The notes below the pieces were generated by a model. It saw only the letters and a program-made list of their open reading frames with translations. It did no database searches and was not told where the DNA came from. The position numbers were made by a program, and so were the translations under genes. Of a stretch of DNA of 64,000 nucleotides, positions 32,350-46,102 are shown in pieces (the first letter of the stretch is position 1; each line of letters starts with the position of its first letter). The stretch spans positions 248,001-312,000 of the forward strand of contig NW_027506964.1 in assembly GCF_052324685.1 (NCBI RefSeq), written 5' to 3'. The stretch comes from Brachyhypopomus gauderio. Taxonomy: Eukaryota; Chordata; Actinopteri; Gymnotiformes; Hypopomidae.

Positions 32350-32577
32350 CGATGTCTATGACACGACCTAGCCTACCCAATTGGTAGGCTATCATTGGAC
32401 CTATCTTAGACCTACCGTTCGACAAGCAATACATTTGAATTAAATTTGTATGAAGTAATGAAATGCAGTTTGGTATCTAATCAAGTGCAACACGTGCAGA
32501 TTGTATAGAATGCAGTATTTAGAGATACAATGCAGTTAGTTACAGCTAGTGTAAGTAAAGATGGTTAATAGATATGT

Positions 32578-33022
32578 GCAGAGTAGATAAATTACCTAGG
32601 GAAATGCATGTGTGTGTAATGTAGTTATGGCAGTACAATGCACAGGGCAAAGAAAAATAGCATGGCATAAATAAATGTGATAAATACAGATGGAATCATA
32701 CAGATTATCCTATACCACTGTAGATAGGGCTATACAAATGTGAATTGAAGAGGAACACTGTACAGATTTTGTATGGATGGTAAGGTATGGATAGAGGGGA
32801 AGGAAAGAATGGTCTTTGGGAAGAGTTCAATAAGGTGACCGCTGTGGGAAAGAAGTGGTTTCTGAACCTGCTTGTGTTAGTCCGCAAACTGTGAAAATGG
32901 TAGAGCCTGGGGGAGGAGCAGAAAAGAGCATGGCCCGATGACAGTAGTCTGATCTTACATGCCTGGTGCAGGCATCTCTTCTTGTGGACCTCCTGTGATT
33001 GCCTGTCAGCAATTCTCTCTCA
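32578..33022 (-). mobile_element. LINE C-terminal remnant (U3)
   Basis: Copy of 13657-14100 with a private A at 32737 (GCTATACAAATG). Confidence 0.5.
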
Positions 33023-33245
33023 GCTTAGTACTCTTTTAAGGTTCACACTGTCAGTTCTCAAAAATTAAATGTTGATCATGCGTCAATACTCATTTAAACC
33101 TTAAAGTAATCAAAATGTAATCCAAAAGTAATTAGTTACATTACTTTTCAAAAGTAATCAGAAAAGTTACACTACAATTACATTTTAAACAAGGTAACTT
33201 GTAACTGTAACGGATTACTTTTTAAAAGTAACTTACCCAACACTG
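33023..33245. mobile_element. hAT-type terminal fragment CCCAACACTG (U3)
   Basis: Copy of 14101-14323. Confidence 0.5.
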
Positions 33246-33279
33246 CTGATAGCCAACAGGGCATATTTTTAGTTGCCAT

Positions 33280-33882
33280 CAGAGGTGGGGACTCGAGTCA
33301 CATGACTTGGACTCGAGTCAGACTCGAGTCATTAATATTAAGACTTTTGACCTGACTTGAAAAAATATTCAGAGACTTAGACTTGACTTGGACTTTTACA
33401 CCAATAACTTGGGACTTGAATTGGACTTGAACCTGTTTACTTGCAAAGACTTGATTTTTTTACCCCAAATCTAAATTTTAAAACGCATATTAATATTTAT
33501 AAAGTGCACCCCATTAATTTCATTTCCGTCCTTCTGACGCAGACCGGTCCTCTGCTTTTCCACACTCTGTACGTTGTGTGTGTGTGTATGTGTGTGTGCA
33601 TGAGCTGCAGCACAACCAATCAAATGGGGGGGTCAGCGAACGTGAATTGTTACCGGGCGGGGTGTAAAATGGACACAAATTAAGTATTATATCGCGATCG
33701 ATCGATCGCCAGTGGTTGGTGCCAGAGCGAACTAGTAACTCATTGAATCATAGATAAGGATCAGAGGTAAATAAACTAGATTTTTTTTTTCGGCGTGAGA
33801 AATCTGGGGGGCCTTATAAGAAAAGGCTCTTCCCCCTACTGTTACCTTATTAATTTGTGGAACTAATAAAAGACCAGCACCT
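33280..33882. mobile_element. hAT-like fragment, copy A (U3)
   Basis: Copy of 14358-14960; reads GGACTTGAACC near 33424 as in U4-U6, not GGACATGAACC as in U1 and U2. Confidence 0.72.
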
Positions 33883-35546
33883 GTATTCTGTAAGATTCTG
33901 TTTGGTCATGTAGAGTTTTCTTTTCACCTACTGCTTGAGTCCACATCAGGTTCTTCCAAATGGACAGCAGAATCCTTTTCATATGTAAAAGGTAAAGACA
34001 TTAAAGAGAATTCGATACAGGACACCAACATTTTTATTACTGAATCATGATTGATGCAATGACATTTTATATTTTTCACTCTTTATGAGTTTTGTCTGAC
34101 TTGGTCTTTTACATTTTTCCACCCATACCTTTTGAGCACAACTCGAACAGAACAGCAGAGGACAGAACAAGTATTAGAAGATGAAGGTAATCAAAGACAC
34201 ATTGAATACAACATGTGTACATAATAAATTGTCAGCATTAAACAGTAATTGGTGTGACACTACTGTGCAATATTCTGTAAGATTCTGTTTGGTCATGTAG
34301 AGTTTTCTTTTCACCTACTGCTTGAGTCCACATCAGGTTTTTCCAAATGGACAGCAGAATCCTTTCATATCTAAAAGGTAAAGACATTGAAGAGAGGTTG
34401 ATACAGGACACCAACATTTTTATTACTGAATCATGATTGATGCAATGAGTTTTTTATATTTTTCACTCTTTATGAGTTTTGGCTGACTTGGTCTTTTTCA
34501 TTTTTCCACCTATACCTTTTGAGCACAACTCGAACAGAACAGCAGAAGACAGAACAAGCATTAGAAGATGAAGGTAATCAAAGACACATTGAATACAACA
34601 TGTGTACATAATAAATTATCAGCATTAAACAGTAATTGGTGTGACACTAGTGTGCAATATTCTGTAAGATTCTGTTTGGTCATGTAGAGTTTTCTTTTCA
34701 CCTACTGTTTAAGTCCACATCAGGTTCTTTCAAATGGACAGCAGAATCTTTTTCATATCTAAAAGGTATAGACATTGAAGAGAGTGTCATGCAGGACACC
34801 AATATTTTCATTACTGAATCATGATTTATGCAATGACATTTTATATTTTTCACTCTTTATGAGTTTTGGCTGACTTGGTCTTTTTCATTTTTCCACCCAT
34901 ACCTTTTAAGCACAACTCGAACGGAACAGCAGAGGACAGAACAAGCATTAGAAGATGAAGGTAATCAAAGACACATTGAATACAACATGTGTACATAATA
35001 AATTGTCTGCATTAAACAGTAATTGGTGTGACACTAGTGTGCAATATTCTCTAAGATTCTGTTTGGTCATGTAGAGTTTTCTTTTCACCTACTGCTTGAG
35101 TCCACATCAGGTTGTTCCAAATGGACAGCAGAATCCTTTTCATATCTAAAAGGTATAGACATTGAAGAGAGGTTGATACAGGACACCAACATTTTTATTA
35201 CTGAATCATGATTGATGCAATGACATTTTATATTTTTCACTCTTTATGAGTTTTGGCTGACTTGGTCTTTTTCATTTTTCCACCCATACCTTTTGAGCAC
35301 AACTCGAACAGAACAGCAGAGGACAGAACAAGCATTAGAAGATGAAGGTAATCAAAGACACATTGAATACAACATGTGTACATAATAAATTGTCTGCATT
35401 AAACAGTAATTGGTGTGACACTAGTGTGCAATATTCTGTAAGATTCTGTTTGGTCATGTAGAGTTTTCTTTTCACCTACTGCTTGAGTCCACATCAAGTT
35501 CTTCCAAATGGACAGCAGAATCCTTTTCATATCTAAAAGGTATAGA
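33883..35546. repeat. 387-bp satellite array, 4.3 copies (end of U3)
   Basis: First monomer start at 33885; otherwise nearly identical to the array at 23813-25476, including the private GTATTAGAAG variant. Confidence 0.97.
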
Positions 35547-35547
35547 C

Positions 35548-37674
35548 CAGAGGTGGGGACTCGAGTCACAACGTGAATTGTTACCGGGCGGGGTGTAAAA
35601 TGGACACAAATTAAGTATTATATCGCGATCGATCGCCAGTGGTTGTTGCCGGAGCGAACTTGTAACTCATTGAATCATAGATAAGGATCAGAGGTAAATA
35701 AACTAGATTTTTTTTTTCGGCGTGAGAAATCTGGGGGGCCTTATAAGAAAAGGCTCTTCCCCCTACTGTTACCTCATTCATTTGTGGAACTAATAAAAGA
35801 CCAGCACTCTGTGATCTTAGTGGACGTGGGGGTTCATAGTAGGAAATAAGTTCCTGGAGGTATTCAGGAGCAAGCCCGTGCAGTGCTTTATATGTTAATA
35901 ATAGAATTTTAAAATCAATACGGGGGAAGAGCCTTTTCTTATAACGCCCCCCAGCTTTGGAACAACCTTCCAAATTGCATACGGGACTCTGACACAGTCA
36001 AAATCTTTAAGTCTAGGTTGAAAACCCACCTATTTGGTTTAGCGTTTGATAATTAATATCCCCCCTTAGATAAATGTACAGATCCAGGGGTTTATAGACG
36101 AAGGGTTTTATGGTAGACTGGGGCGCTGGTGCTGTCGTCCTGTCACTGCTCGTGGTCACTCAAGTTTGTTGACAGGGCAGTGGATGGATGCCATTGTCTC
36201 AGAATGCCCCCAAGCCTATGTTACCTTCTGGTTCTGCCTTTTTAGCTAGGCTGTAATAGTTTAACTTAATGCCGGAGTTGCTGCCACACTCCTGAAATGT
36301 GTTTAATTTTATCTGTCCTGTATATGTCCTCATACAGAGCTAATTTTCCCTGTTTTATTTTCTCCACATGGCTGCCCGCCTGCTCGAGGAAAAATGAGAT
36401 GAGGAGAGACAAGCGATCCATCCAGTGCCAGCCACCTACTGCCTGACCGGATGAGCCTACACCATGATGGACATTACTACATCTTTTCCTTTTCTTTATT
36501 TCTTTCTGTTTAAATTGTTGTTGTTGTCATGGTGACCGGTGTCGGCCAGAGGAGGAAGGGTTCCCCTCCTGAGTCTTGGTTCCTCTCAAGGTTTCTTCCT
36601 CATGCAAAAAACTAGGGAGTTTTTCCTTGCCACTGTCGCCCTTGGCTTGCTCACTGGGGGCTAGGACTCGGCACTTGTAAAGCTGCTTTGTGACAACAAC
36701 TGTTGTAAAAAGCGCTATATAAATAAAATTTGATTGATTGATTGAAATCGGATGTGTGGCGTGAGAGCGTGTGAAGACAGTCAAATGCGTGTGTCTCACG
36801 CTCAATGCGTGAGAGTTGGCAACCCGGGGTTCTGTATCTGAACTCAGGGAAGAGAGCCTCTCTCTGTCACCATCATATCCAGTTCTATCTCAGCATGGAT
36901 TGTGTATTTGAAGACATCTACGTCGAGAAAAAAAAAATTGACAAAAGTGGAGCGAGTTTTCAGCTATGGGGACATCATTCTACGGCCTCATCGTGCACAA
37001 ATGACATACAGACTTTTGGCCAGTTTGGTCTTTTGCAAATGCAATGCAGAATAGTTTACTGAAATGTCTAAAGTTGCATTCCTGATTCCTGTTCATTGTT
37101 CAGTTCTTATATTTGTTTGTCTTGTGTCACTCACATATGGACACACATGTTCTCCAAGAAACCAGATAAGAGAAGAGAGGGAAAAATGCTGTTATGGTTC
37201 TTTGTATTGTACTGTGAAAATATCAGCACTTTTTATTTGAACATGGAGTTCTACTTATGACTTTTTCACAGAATATTTATTTCTGGAAAATTGTAGTTTA
37301 AAGTATGAATATTTTTGCAGCTAATTTTAACAAATTGAACTGTGCAATAAAGAGGTGTAATTTAAATTTGTTTTATACTTCGTGTTTTCAGTTGCACATG
37401 TTTTATCAAGATTTGAGGAGAATACAGATTTAAAAAAGAACACATGTCTATTATTTACATTTAAAATATACCTGCAACATTGGTTAAAAAAAAAAAAAGA
37501 CTCGAAAGGACTTGAAATTCCAAGTTTCAGACTTGGGACTTGACTTGACTGTTGCCTGTCTTGACTCGAAACTTGACTTGACTTGACTGTCTTTGCTTGA
37601 GACTTGACTCGGGACTTGAGGATAAAGACTTGGACTTACTTGAGACTTGCAAAACACTGACTTGGTCCCACCTC
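35548..37674. mobile_element. hAT-like remnant, copy B (U4)
   Basis: Same structure as 297-2424. Confidence 0.7.
35732..36743 (+). mobile_element. L2-like LINE 3' end, 5'-inverted (U4)
   Basis: Same 1012 bp structure as 481-1492. Confidence 0.75.
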
Positions 37675-38936
37675 ATATCCAATATACAGTCATGTCCTTC
37701 AGGTAACTTCTGTTTACCCTCCACTGACTGCAGGCCTTGTTGCATATATTTTGCAATTAGTAAATCAATATAGGCCTACAATTAAGACAGTAAAAGACCG
37801 TAAAGTAGGAGAAGGAGTTATAGGCTACTGAATGTTGTCATTACATGAATGCAGATGGGCATTTTTCACAGGTAATGGGGAACTTCCCGTTTCTTCTTTC
37901 ACAAATGAATGTAATTTATGTTGCCTAACAAAACCTATACAACAGAAGACGTTCAGCTTAACACATAGATTTGCAAACTCTACCTTAATTATTTGTATGT
38001 GGTCGTCCTCACGTTATCTATCATTGATTTGGGCTAGTGCGACTAGTTTATCAGGTGACCAGTCGGCTAAAAATGCTTAGTAGTTTAGTGCTGTATGAGA
38101 CATTTTACAACACAAGAAAATGATTTCACGTTGGGCTTAGAGGGCAAACGGTACGATTTGACTTGATGTGTATGTGACCTGGCTGGTGGGGACGGGAGAA
38201 GAAGTCTATCTGTGAGCGTGTGTGCTGTGCTGAAGACGCTTCCTTCCACTCGCTGAACTGAACTGCTGCAGCGCATCTGGTGTTAAAGGAAGAGAGAGGT
38301 CGGGTGTGTGAGGTGGTGGCTCATTTCAGGGCATTGTTTTTAATCGCTCAGGCTTTCAAAAGATCATTTCAAGCCGACCTCAGTAAAATGATAATAATAA
38401 AAAAAAAAAAAAACGAAGTTTCAAAAGGGCACTTTCGTTGATAAAGGGCAGAGTTGGTGGTGCTTTAGCACCACCTGATGTCTATGTGTGCACGCCACTG
38501 TTATATATACATATTATCATAACGTGTATGTAAATTATCGAATGAATATCAAGTTCATTTCGGCATCATGGACAGTTAAATGACTTCATGAATTCAGTTA
38601 AATGATTTCGTTCATGTATATCAATATCAACATTGCACTGAATCCTATCGCATTATCAACGTGCCGAATTTGGAATGTTCCAGAAATCACAACAATTTTA
38701 TAATTTTATATGCTTTACAAGGCAATAAAATGAGTTCATTGCTGTTGTGGTTAACTCATTTTGCTCGTAATCTGCCAGTTAAAATCCAAACAGTTTTTGT
38801 TAGCCTCAGATTTGGCACGAAATTATCACTTTAATTCTGATGCTAAATTAACGAGCTAATCAAACACGTTGAGATGAGTTTTAGACATAAAATCAGTCAA
38901 GCAGGTTCCAGCACAAAAGTCAGACAGGTGCGCTGT

Positions 38937-39206
38937 AAAAGGTTCGGTCACACTTTATCGCTCGGGCTGCGCTACAGCGTCTGTTCTCAGATGCGCTCCC
39001 ACTACTGATCGGTAAGGGGGCTTTGACCTGCTCTGTTTCCGACCTGGTGGCCCGAAGCTCCCTCAGGGACACCATATCGACAGCGAGCTTGGTGCGGACA
39101 ACCGATCAACACAGCGCGGTGCAGCCCAGAAGCCCCGAACTCACAAGCTCCTCCAAGCTCAGCCTCCAAGTAACGTGGATTACAGGTACGCGCCACTGCG
39201 CCCGGC
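38937..39206 (-). pseudogene. RN7SL-like: 7SL (SRP RNA) copy (U4)
   Basis: Same layout; carries the GTCCGCACCAAG variant shared only with U2. Confidence 0.83.
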
Positions 39207-39648
39207 GGCTTTTGGAGAGATCTGCTCAGCTCTTAATAAAGAGACTTAGCTGGTGCTGACATGTTTCCAGTGGCCTTATATATGAATAGTCTGTTTTAAA
39301 AACTACAAAAAGTGTGGATACAAAAGTGTGTTGGTCATGGGACTAATGTTTCAATCCAAATAAGCGCCTGGGGTTTATGGAATGAAAGTAATCATAAAAT
39401 GAAGGTTAATTCAAGGTGGGTTCTTAAAACGCCTGATGAAATTAGTAATTTAATACGATAAATCGTTTCAAACTATAACTATAGGTGAAATAAAATGGAA
39501 AGAAAGCAAAAGTCCACTTTGTGCTTGAAACATAGGCTTCTTTGAGAGGTTTATCCGTTGGTGCGGTGTCACGGCATAATCGCAATGCGCATGCGCACGT
39601 TTCGAATATTTTATCTTTGTATATTATGAATTTTTGACCTTTGACATT

Positions 39649-39722
39649 GCCCGTTCTTGGCGTAATGGGTAGCGCACTGGTCAGTCACGCAGAACGACGA
39701 GAGTTCAAATCCGCCACCGGGT
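39649..39722 (+). pseudogene. tRNA-like sequence 1 (U4)
   Basis: Same as 4396-4469; NRF1-type 12-mer at 39586-39597. Confidence 0.52.
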
Positions 39723-40258
39723 GTGTGACCCCATAACTTCAATAATGATATTGAGCGTGGAGGCCCTGGATCAGGGAGCCGAGAGGAAACGCGCTGCGCT
39801 AGGTTTCTTAATGACAGTGATGAGAATGACGGGCTCAGTTACAGGAGGATCACAAGGGCCAATAGATCAATACCCAGTGCCCACCTCACCGGTGCCTGAT
39901 AGCCAACAGGGCACATTTTTAGTTGCCACTACCGGTTTTTTTTTTTTTTTTTTTTTTTTTCAATCTGAAAAATCGAACTATGCATTATTTATAATATATA
40001 CGTAAAATATCCAATGAATATCAAGTTCATTTCAGCACCTTGGACAGTTAAATGACTTCATGACTTTATTTAAATGACTTCCTTCGTGTATATCAAAATC
40101 ACCTTTCCACTATACAAAAGCTGTTCAGTCCATCTCATGACATTATGTCAATGCACAGAATTTGAAATGTGCCGGATATCCTGACGTCGTAATCGCAATG
40201 CGCATGCGCATATGTCGTGTATTTTAACTTTGTATATTATGAATTTTGATCCGTAAGC

Positions 40259-40342
40259 GGCCCTATGTTGGCCTAATGGGTAGGGCACTGGTCATTGAAG
40301 CACTTGGGTCAGCAAGACCTGGGTTCGAACCCCACGCTAGGT
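40259..40342 (+). pseudogene. tRNA-like sequence 2 (U4)
   Basis: Same as 5005-5088 except AGACCTGGG before the B box (40319), which breaks the GGGTC/GACCC hairpin at one pair. NRF1-type 12-mer at 40199-40210. Confidence 0.52.
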
Positions 40343-41442
40343 TAAGTGTAACAAAAAAAGGTATACCAAAAAAACGAAAAAAAGACAAAAACAAAAAAAA
40401 AAACAAAAACAAAAAAAAAAAAAAAAAAAGCCCAGTGCTGATCTGACCGGTGCCTGATAGCCAACAGGGCCTATTTTTAGTTGCCATGTATCAACGTTAT
40501 TTTTTCTCCTCAATCTGAATATATATACATATTATCATAACATGTATGTAAATTATCGAATGAATATCAAGTTCATTTCGGCATCATGAACAGTTAAATG
40601 ACTTCATGAATTCAGTTAAATGATTTCGTTCATGTATATCTTATAATTTTAGTTACATTTTAAAAATATAAACAAAAACCTTTGCGAAATATTTAATGAT
40701 ATTTTTATTGCTTTGCGCCCTACATCGCCGTTTGCCGCTTGTTTCCCGCTTGCAAACGCGCGGTTCAGTTTCAGCTCAAGCAGCAATGACAGACGCCTTC
40801 AAGCACTGGACATTTAAGAAGCGTTTGTTTTGTTTTCGTGTTGTCAATAAATGTGAACCATGTGCCACCATCGGCAACTATTTGTGATTATGCCAAGCCT
40901 TTGTGTAAATTTCGGAGTTTGGAGGTTTATTTCCGATCAGAAGGCAACCACTATTGAGGTTGTAAGCGAGCTAACAGCAAGGTATGCTGACCGTCACACT
41001 GTGGTTTCCACAGTTAGCTACCTGCTAGGCTAGCTACTACCATTCACTTGAATGTGTTTGTTCTTTAGCATGCTAGCTTGATTTACAGGCTAACCAAATT
41101 AGCTGTTTAAAGTCCTAAACAGGTATTCGCTGGAATCATACATGACTATTAGAGACAATGACAGACGGTATCAAATGAATATTTATTACTGTTTGGTGTT
41201 GGAAAAACGTTTGTCGATGTCTATGACACGACCTAGCCTACCCAATTGGTAGGCTATCATTGGACCTATCTTAGACCTACCGTTCGACAAGCAATACATT
41301 TGAATTAAATTTGTATGAAGTAATGAAATGCAGTTTGGTATCTAATCAAGTGCAACACGTGCAGATTGTATAGAATGCAGTATTTAGAGATACAATGCAG
41401 TTAGTTACAGCTAGTGTAAGTAAAGATGGTTAATAGATATGT

Positions 41443-41887
41443 GCAGAGTAGATAAATTACCTAGGGAAATGCATGTGTGTGTAATGTAGTTATGGCAGTA
41501 CAATGCACAGGGCAAAGAAAAATAGCATGGCATAAATAAATGTGATAAATACAGATGGAATCATACAGATTATCCTATACCACTGTAGATAGGGCTATAC
41601 AGATGTGAATTGAAGAGGAACACTGTACAGATTTTGTATGGATGGTAAGGTATGGATAGAGGGGAAGGAAAGAATGGTCTTTGGGAAGAGTTCAATAAGG
41701 TGACCGCTGTGGGAAAGAAGTGGTTTCTGAACCTGCTTGTGTTAGTCCGCAAACTGTGAAAATGGTAGAGCCTGGGGGAGGAGCAGAAAACAGCATGGCC
41801 CGATGACAGTAGTCTGATCTTACATGCCTGGTGCAGGCATCTCTTCTTGTGGACCTCCTGTGATTGCCTGTCAGCAATTCTCTCTCA
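41443..41887 (-). mobile_element. LINE C-terminal remnant (U4)
   Basis: Copy of 13657-14100. Confidence 0.5.
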
Positions 41888-42110
41888 GCTTAGTACTCTT
41901 TTAAGGTTCACACTGTCAGTTCTCAAAAATTAAATGTTGATCATGCGTCAATACTCATTTAAACCTTAAAGTAATCAAAATGTAATCCAAAAGTAATTAG
42001 TTACATTACTTTTCAAAAGTAATCAGAAAAGTTACACTACAATTACATTTTAAACAAGGTAACTTGTAACTGTAACGGATTACTTTTTAAAAGTAACTTA
42101 CCCAACACTG
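41888..42110. mobile_element. hAT-type terminal fragment CCCAACACTG (U4)
   Basis: Copy of 14101-14323. Confidence 0.5.
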
Positions 42111-42144
42111 CTGATAGCCAACAGGGCATATTTTTAGTTGCCAT

Positions 42145-42747
42145 CAGAGGTGGGGACTCGAGTCACATGACTTGGACTCGAGTCAGACTCGAGTCATTAA
42201 TATTAAGACTTTTGACCTGACTTGAAAAAATATTCAGAGACTTAGACTTGACTTGGACTTTTACACCAATAACTTGGGACTTGAATTGGACTTGAACCTG
42301 TTTACTTGCAAAGACTTGATTTTTTTACCCCAAATCTAAATTTTAAAACGCATATTAATATTTATAAAGTGCACCCCATTAATTTCATTTCCGTCCTTCT
42401 GACGCAGACCGGTCCTCTGCTTTTCCACACTCTGTACGTTGTGTGTGTGTGTATGTGTGTGTGCATGAGCTGCAGCACAACCAATCAAATGGGGGGGTCA
42501 GCGAACGTGAATTGTTACCGGGCGGGGTGTAAAATGGACACAAATTAAGTATTATATCGCGATCGATCGATCGCCAGTGGTTGGTGCCAGAGCGAACTAG
42601 TAACTCATTGAATCATAGATAAGGATCAGAGGTAAATAAACTAGATTTTTTTTTTCGGCGTGAGAAATCTGGGGGGCCTTATAAGAAAAGGCTCTTCCCC
42701 CTACTGTTACCTTATTAATTTGTGGAACTAATAAAAGACCAGCACCT
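42145..42747. mobile_element. hAT-like fragment, copy A (U4)
   Basis: Copy of 14358-14960. Confidence 0.72.
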
Positions 42748-44018
42748 GTATTCTGTAAGATTCTGTTTGGTCATGTAGAGTTTTCTTTTCACCTACTGCT
42801 TGAGTCCACATCAGGTTCTTCCAAATGGACAGCAGAATCCTTTTCATATGTAAAAGGTAAAGACATTAAAGAGAATTCGATACAGGACACCAACATTTTT
42901 ATTACTGAATCATGATTGATGCAATGACATTTTATATTTTTCACTCTTTATGAGTTTTGTCTGACTTGGTCTTTTTCATTTTTCCACCCATACCTTTTGA
43001 GCACAACTCGAACGGAACAGCAGAGGACAGAACAAGCATTAGAAGATGAAGGTAATCAAAGACACATTGAATACAACATGTGTACATAATAAATTGTCAG
43101 CATTAAACAGTAATTGGTGTGACACTACTGTGCAATATTCTGTAAGATTCTGTTTGGTCATGTAGAGTTTTCTTTTCACCTACTGCTTGAGTCCACATCA
43201 GGTTTTTCCAAATGGACAGCAGAATCCTTTCATATCTAAAAGGTAAAGACATTGAAGAGAGGTTGATACAGGACACCAACATTTTTATTACTGAATCATG
43301 ATTGATGCAATGACTTTTTTATATTTTTCACTCTTTATGAGTTTTGGCTGACTTGGTCTTTTTCATTTTTCCACCTATACCTTTTGAGCACAACTCGAAC
43401 AGAACAGCAGAAGACAGAACAAGCATTAGAAGATGAAGGTAATCAAAGACACATTGAATACAACATGTGTACATAATAAATTGTCAGCATTAAACAGTAA
43501 TTGGTGTGACACTAGTGTGCAATATTCTGTAAGATTCTGTTTGGTCATGTAGAGTTTTCTTTTCACCTACTGTTTAAGTCCACATCAGGTTCTTTCAAAT
43601 GGACAGCAGAATCTTTTTCATATCTAAAAGGTATAGACATTGAAGAGAGTGTCATGCAGGACACCAATATTTTCATTACTGAATCATGATTTATGCAATG
43701 ACATTTTATATTTTTCACTCTTTATGAGTTTTGGCTGACTTGGTCTTTTTCATTTTTCCACCCATACCTTTTGAGCACAACTCGAACGGAACAGCAGAGG
43801 ACAGAACAAGCATTAGAAGATGAAGGTAATCAAAGACACATTGAATACAACATGTGTACATAATAAATTGTCTGCATTAAACAGTAATTGGTGTGACACT
43901 AGTGTGCAATATTCTGTAAGATTCTGTTTGGTCATGTAGAGTTTTCTTTTCACCTACTGCTTGAGTCCACATCAAGTTCTTCCAAATGGACAGCAGAATC
44001 CTTTTCATATCTAAAAGG
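42748..44018. repeat. 387-bp satellite array, 3.3 copies (end of U4)
   Basis: Monomer starts at 42750, 43137, 43524 and 43911, one fewer than in U2 and U3. The array runs into U5 through a 35-bp deletion that removes TATAGAC, the CAGAGGTGGG end and the bases up to TTACCGG. Confidence 0.96.
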
Positions 44019-46102
44019 CGGGGTGTAAAATGGACACAAATTAAGTATTATATCGCGATCGATCGCCAGTGGTTGTTGCCGGAGCGAACTTGTAACTCAT
44101 TGAATCATAGATAAGGATCAGAGGTAAATAAACTAGATTTTTTTTTTCGGCGTGAGAAATCTGGGGGGCCTTATAAGAAAAGGCTCTTCCCCCTACTGTT
44201 ACCTCATTCATTTGTGGAACTAATAAAAGACCAGCACTCTGTGATCTTAGTGGACGTGGGGGTTCATAGTAGGAAATAAGTTCCTGGAGGTATTCAGGAG
44301 CAAGCCCGTGCAGTGCTTTATATGTTAATAATAGAATTTTAAAATCAATACGGGGGAAGAGCCTTTTCTTATAACGCCCCCCAGCTTTGGAACAACCTTC
44401 CAAATTGCATACGGGACTCTGACACAGTCAAAATCTTTAAGTCTAGGTTGAAAACCCACCTATTTGGTTTAGCGTTTGATAATTAATATCCCCCCTTAGA
44501 TAAATGTACAGATCCAGGGGTTTATAGACGAAGGGTTTTATGGTAGACTGGGGCGCTGGTGCTGTCGTCCTGTCACTGCTCGTGGTCACTCAAGTTTGTT
44601 GACAGGGCAGTGGATGGATGCCATTGTCTCAGAATGCCCCCAAGCCTATGTTACCTTCTGGTTCTGCCTTTTTAGCTAGGCTGTAATAGTTTAACTTAAT
44701 GCCGGAGTTGCTGCCACACTCCTGAAATGTGTTTAATTTTATCTGTCCTGTATATGTCCTCATACAGAGCTAATTTTCCCTGTTTTATTTTCTCCACATG
44801 GCTGCCCGCCTGCTCGAGGAAAAATGAGATGAGGAGAGACAAGCGATCCATCCAGTGCCAGCCACCTACTGCCTGACCGGATGAGCCTACACCATGATGG
44901 ACATTACTACATCTTTTCCTTTTCTTTATTTCTTTCTGTTTAAATTGTTGTTGTTGTCATGGTGACCGGTGTCGGCCAGAGGAGGAAGGGTTCCCCTCCT
45001 GAGTCTTGGTTCCTCTCAAGGTTTCTTCCTCATGCAAAAAACTAGGGAGTTTTTCCTTGCCACTGTCGCCCTTGGCTTGCTCACTGGGGGCTAGGACTCG
45101 GCACTTGTAAAGCTGCTTTGTGACAACAACTGTTGTAAAAAGCGCTATATAAATAAAATTTGATTGATTGATTGAAATCGGATGTGTGGCGTGAGAGCGT
45201 GTGAAGACAGTCAAATGCGTGTGTCTCACGCTCAATGCGTGAGAGTTGGCAACCCGGGGTTCTGTATCTGAACTCAGGGAAGAGAGCCTCTCTCTGTCAC
45301 CATCATATCCAGTTCTATCTCAGCATGGATTGTGTATTTGAAGACATCTACGTCGAGAAAAAAAAAATTGACAAAAGTGGAGCGAGTTTTCAGCTATGGG
45401 GACATCATTCTACGGCCTCATCGTGCACAAATGACATACAGACTTTTGGCCAGTTTGGTCTTTTGCAAATGCAATGCAGAATAGTTTACTGAAATGTCTA
45501 AAGTTGCATTCCTGATTCCTGTTCATTGTTCAGTTCTTATATTTGTTTGTCTTGTGTCACTCACATATGGACACACATGTTCTCCAAGAAACCAGATAAG
45601 AGAAGAGAGGGAAAAATGCTGTTATGGTTCTTTGTATTGTACTGTGAAAATATCAGCACTTTTTATTTGAACATGGAGTTCTACTTATGACTTTTTCACA
45701 GAATATTTATTTCTGGAAAATTGTAGTTTAAAGTATGAATATTTTTGCAGCTAATTTTAACAAATTGAACTGTGCAATAAAGAGGTGTAATTTAAATTTG
45801 TTTTATACTTTGTGTTTTCAGTTGCACATGTTTTATCAAGATTTGAGGAGAATACAGATTTAAAAAAGAACACATGTCTATTATTTACATTTAAAATATA
45901 CCTGCAACATTGGTTAAAAAAAAAAAGACTCGAAAGGACTTGAAATTCCAAGTTTCAGACTTGGGACTTGACTTGACTGTTGCCTGTCTTGACTCGAGAC
46001 TTGACTTGACTTGACTGTCTTTGCTTGAGACTTGACTCGGGACTTGAGGATAAAGACTTGGACTTACTTGAGACTTGCAAAACACTGACTTGGTCCCACC
46101 TC
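44019..46102. mobile_element. hAT-like remnant, copy B, left end deleted (U5)
   Basis: As 297-2424 but without the CAGAGGTGGG terminus, removed by the 35-bp deletion at the satellite border. Right end CCCACCTC at 46102. Confidence 0.68.
44162..45173 (+). mobile_element. L2-like LINE 3' end, 5'-inverted (U5)
   Basis: Same 1012 bp structure as 481-1492. Confidence 0.75.

Larger units (their letters stand above)
25477..35546. repeat. Tandem unit U3 (10070 bp, with 1.22 kb insertion)
   Basis: Carries the CAGGCATG element at 31130-32349. Changes shared only with U5 include ACTTTGTG near 27309, four AAT steps near 28322, TTCGTGGAT near 28363, CATATGTGTATT near 30136 and GATTTGACC near 30350. Confidence 0.95.
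35547..44018. repeat. Tandem unit U4
   Basis: Shares with U2 alone TTGGTGCGG near 39090 and TTAGCTGGTG near 39250. It has one satellite monomer fewer than U2 and lacks the insertions of U3 and U5. A private C occurs near 41791 (GAAAACAGCATGG). Confidence 0.95.
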
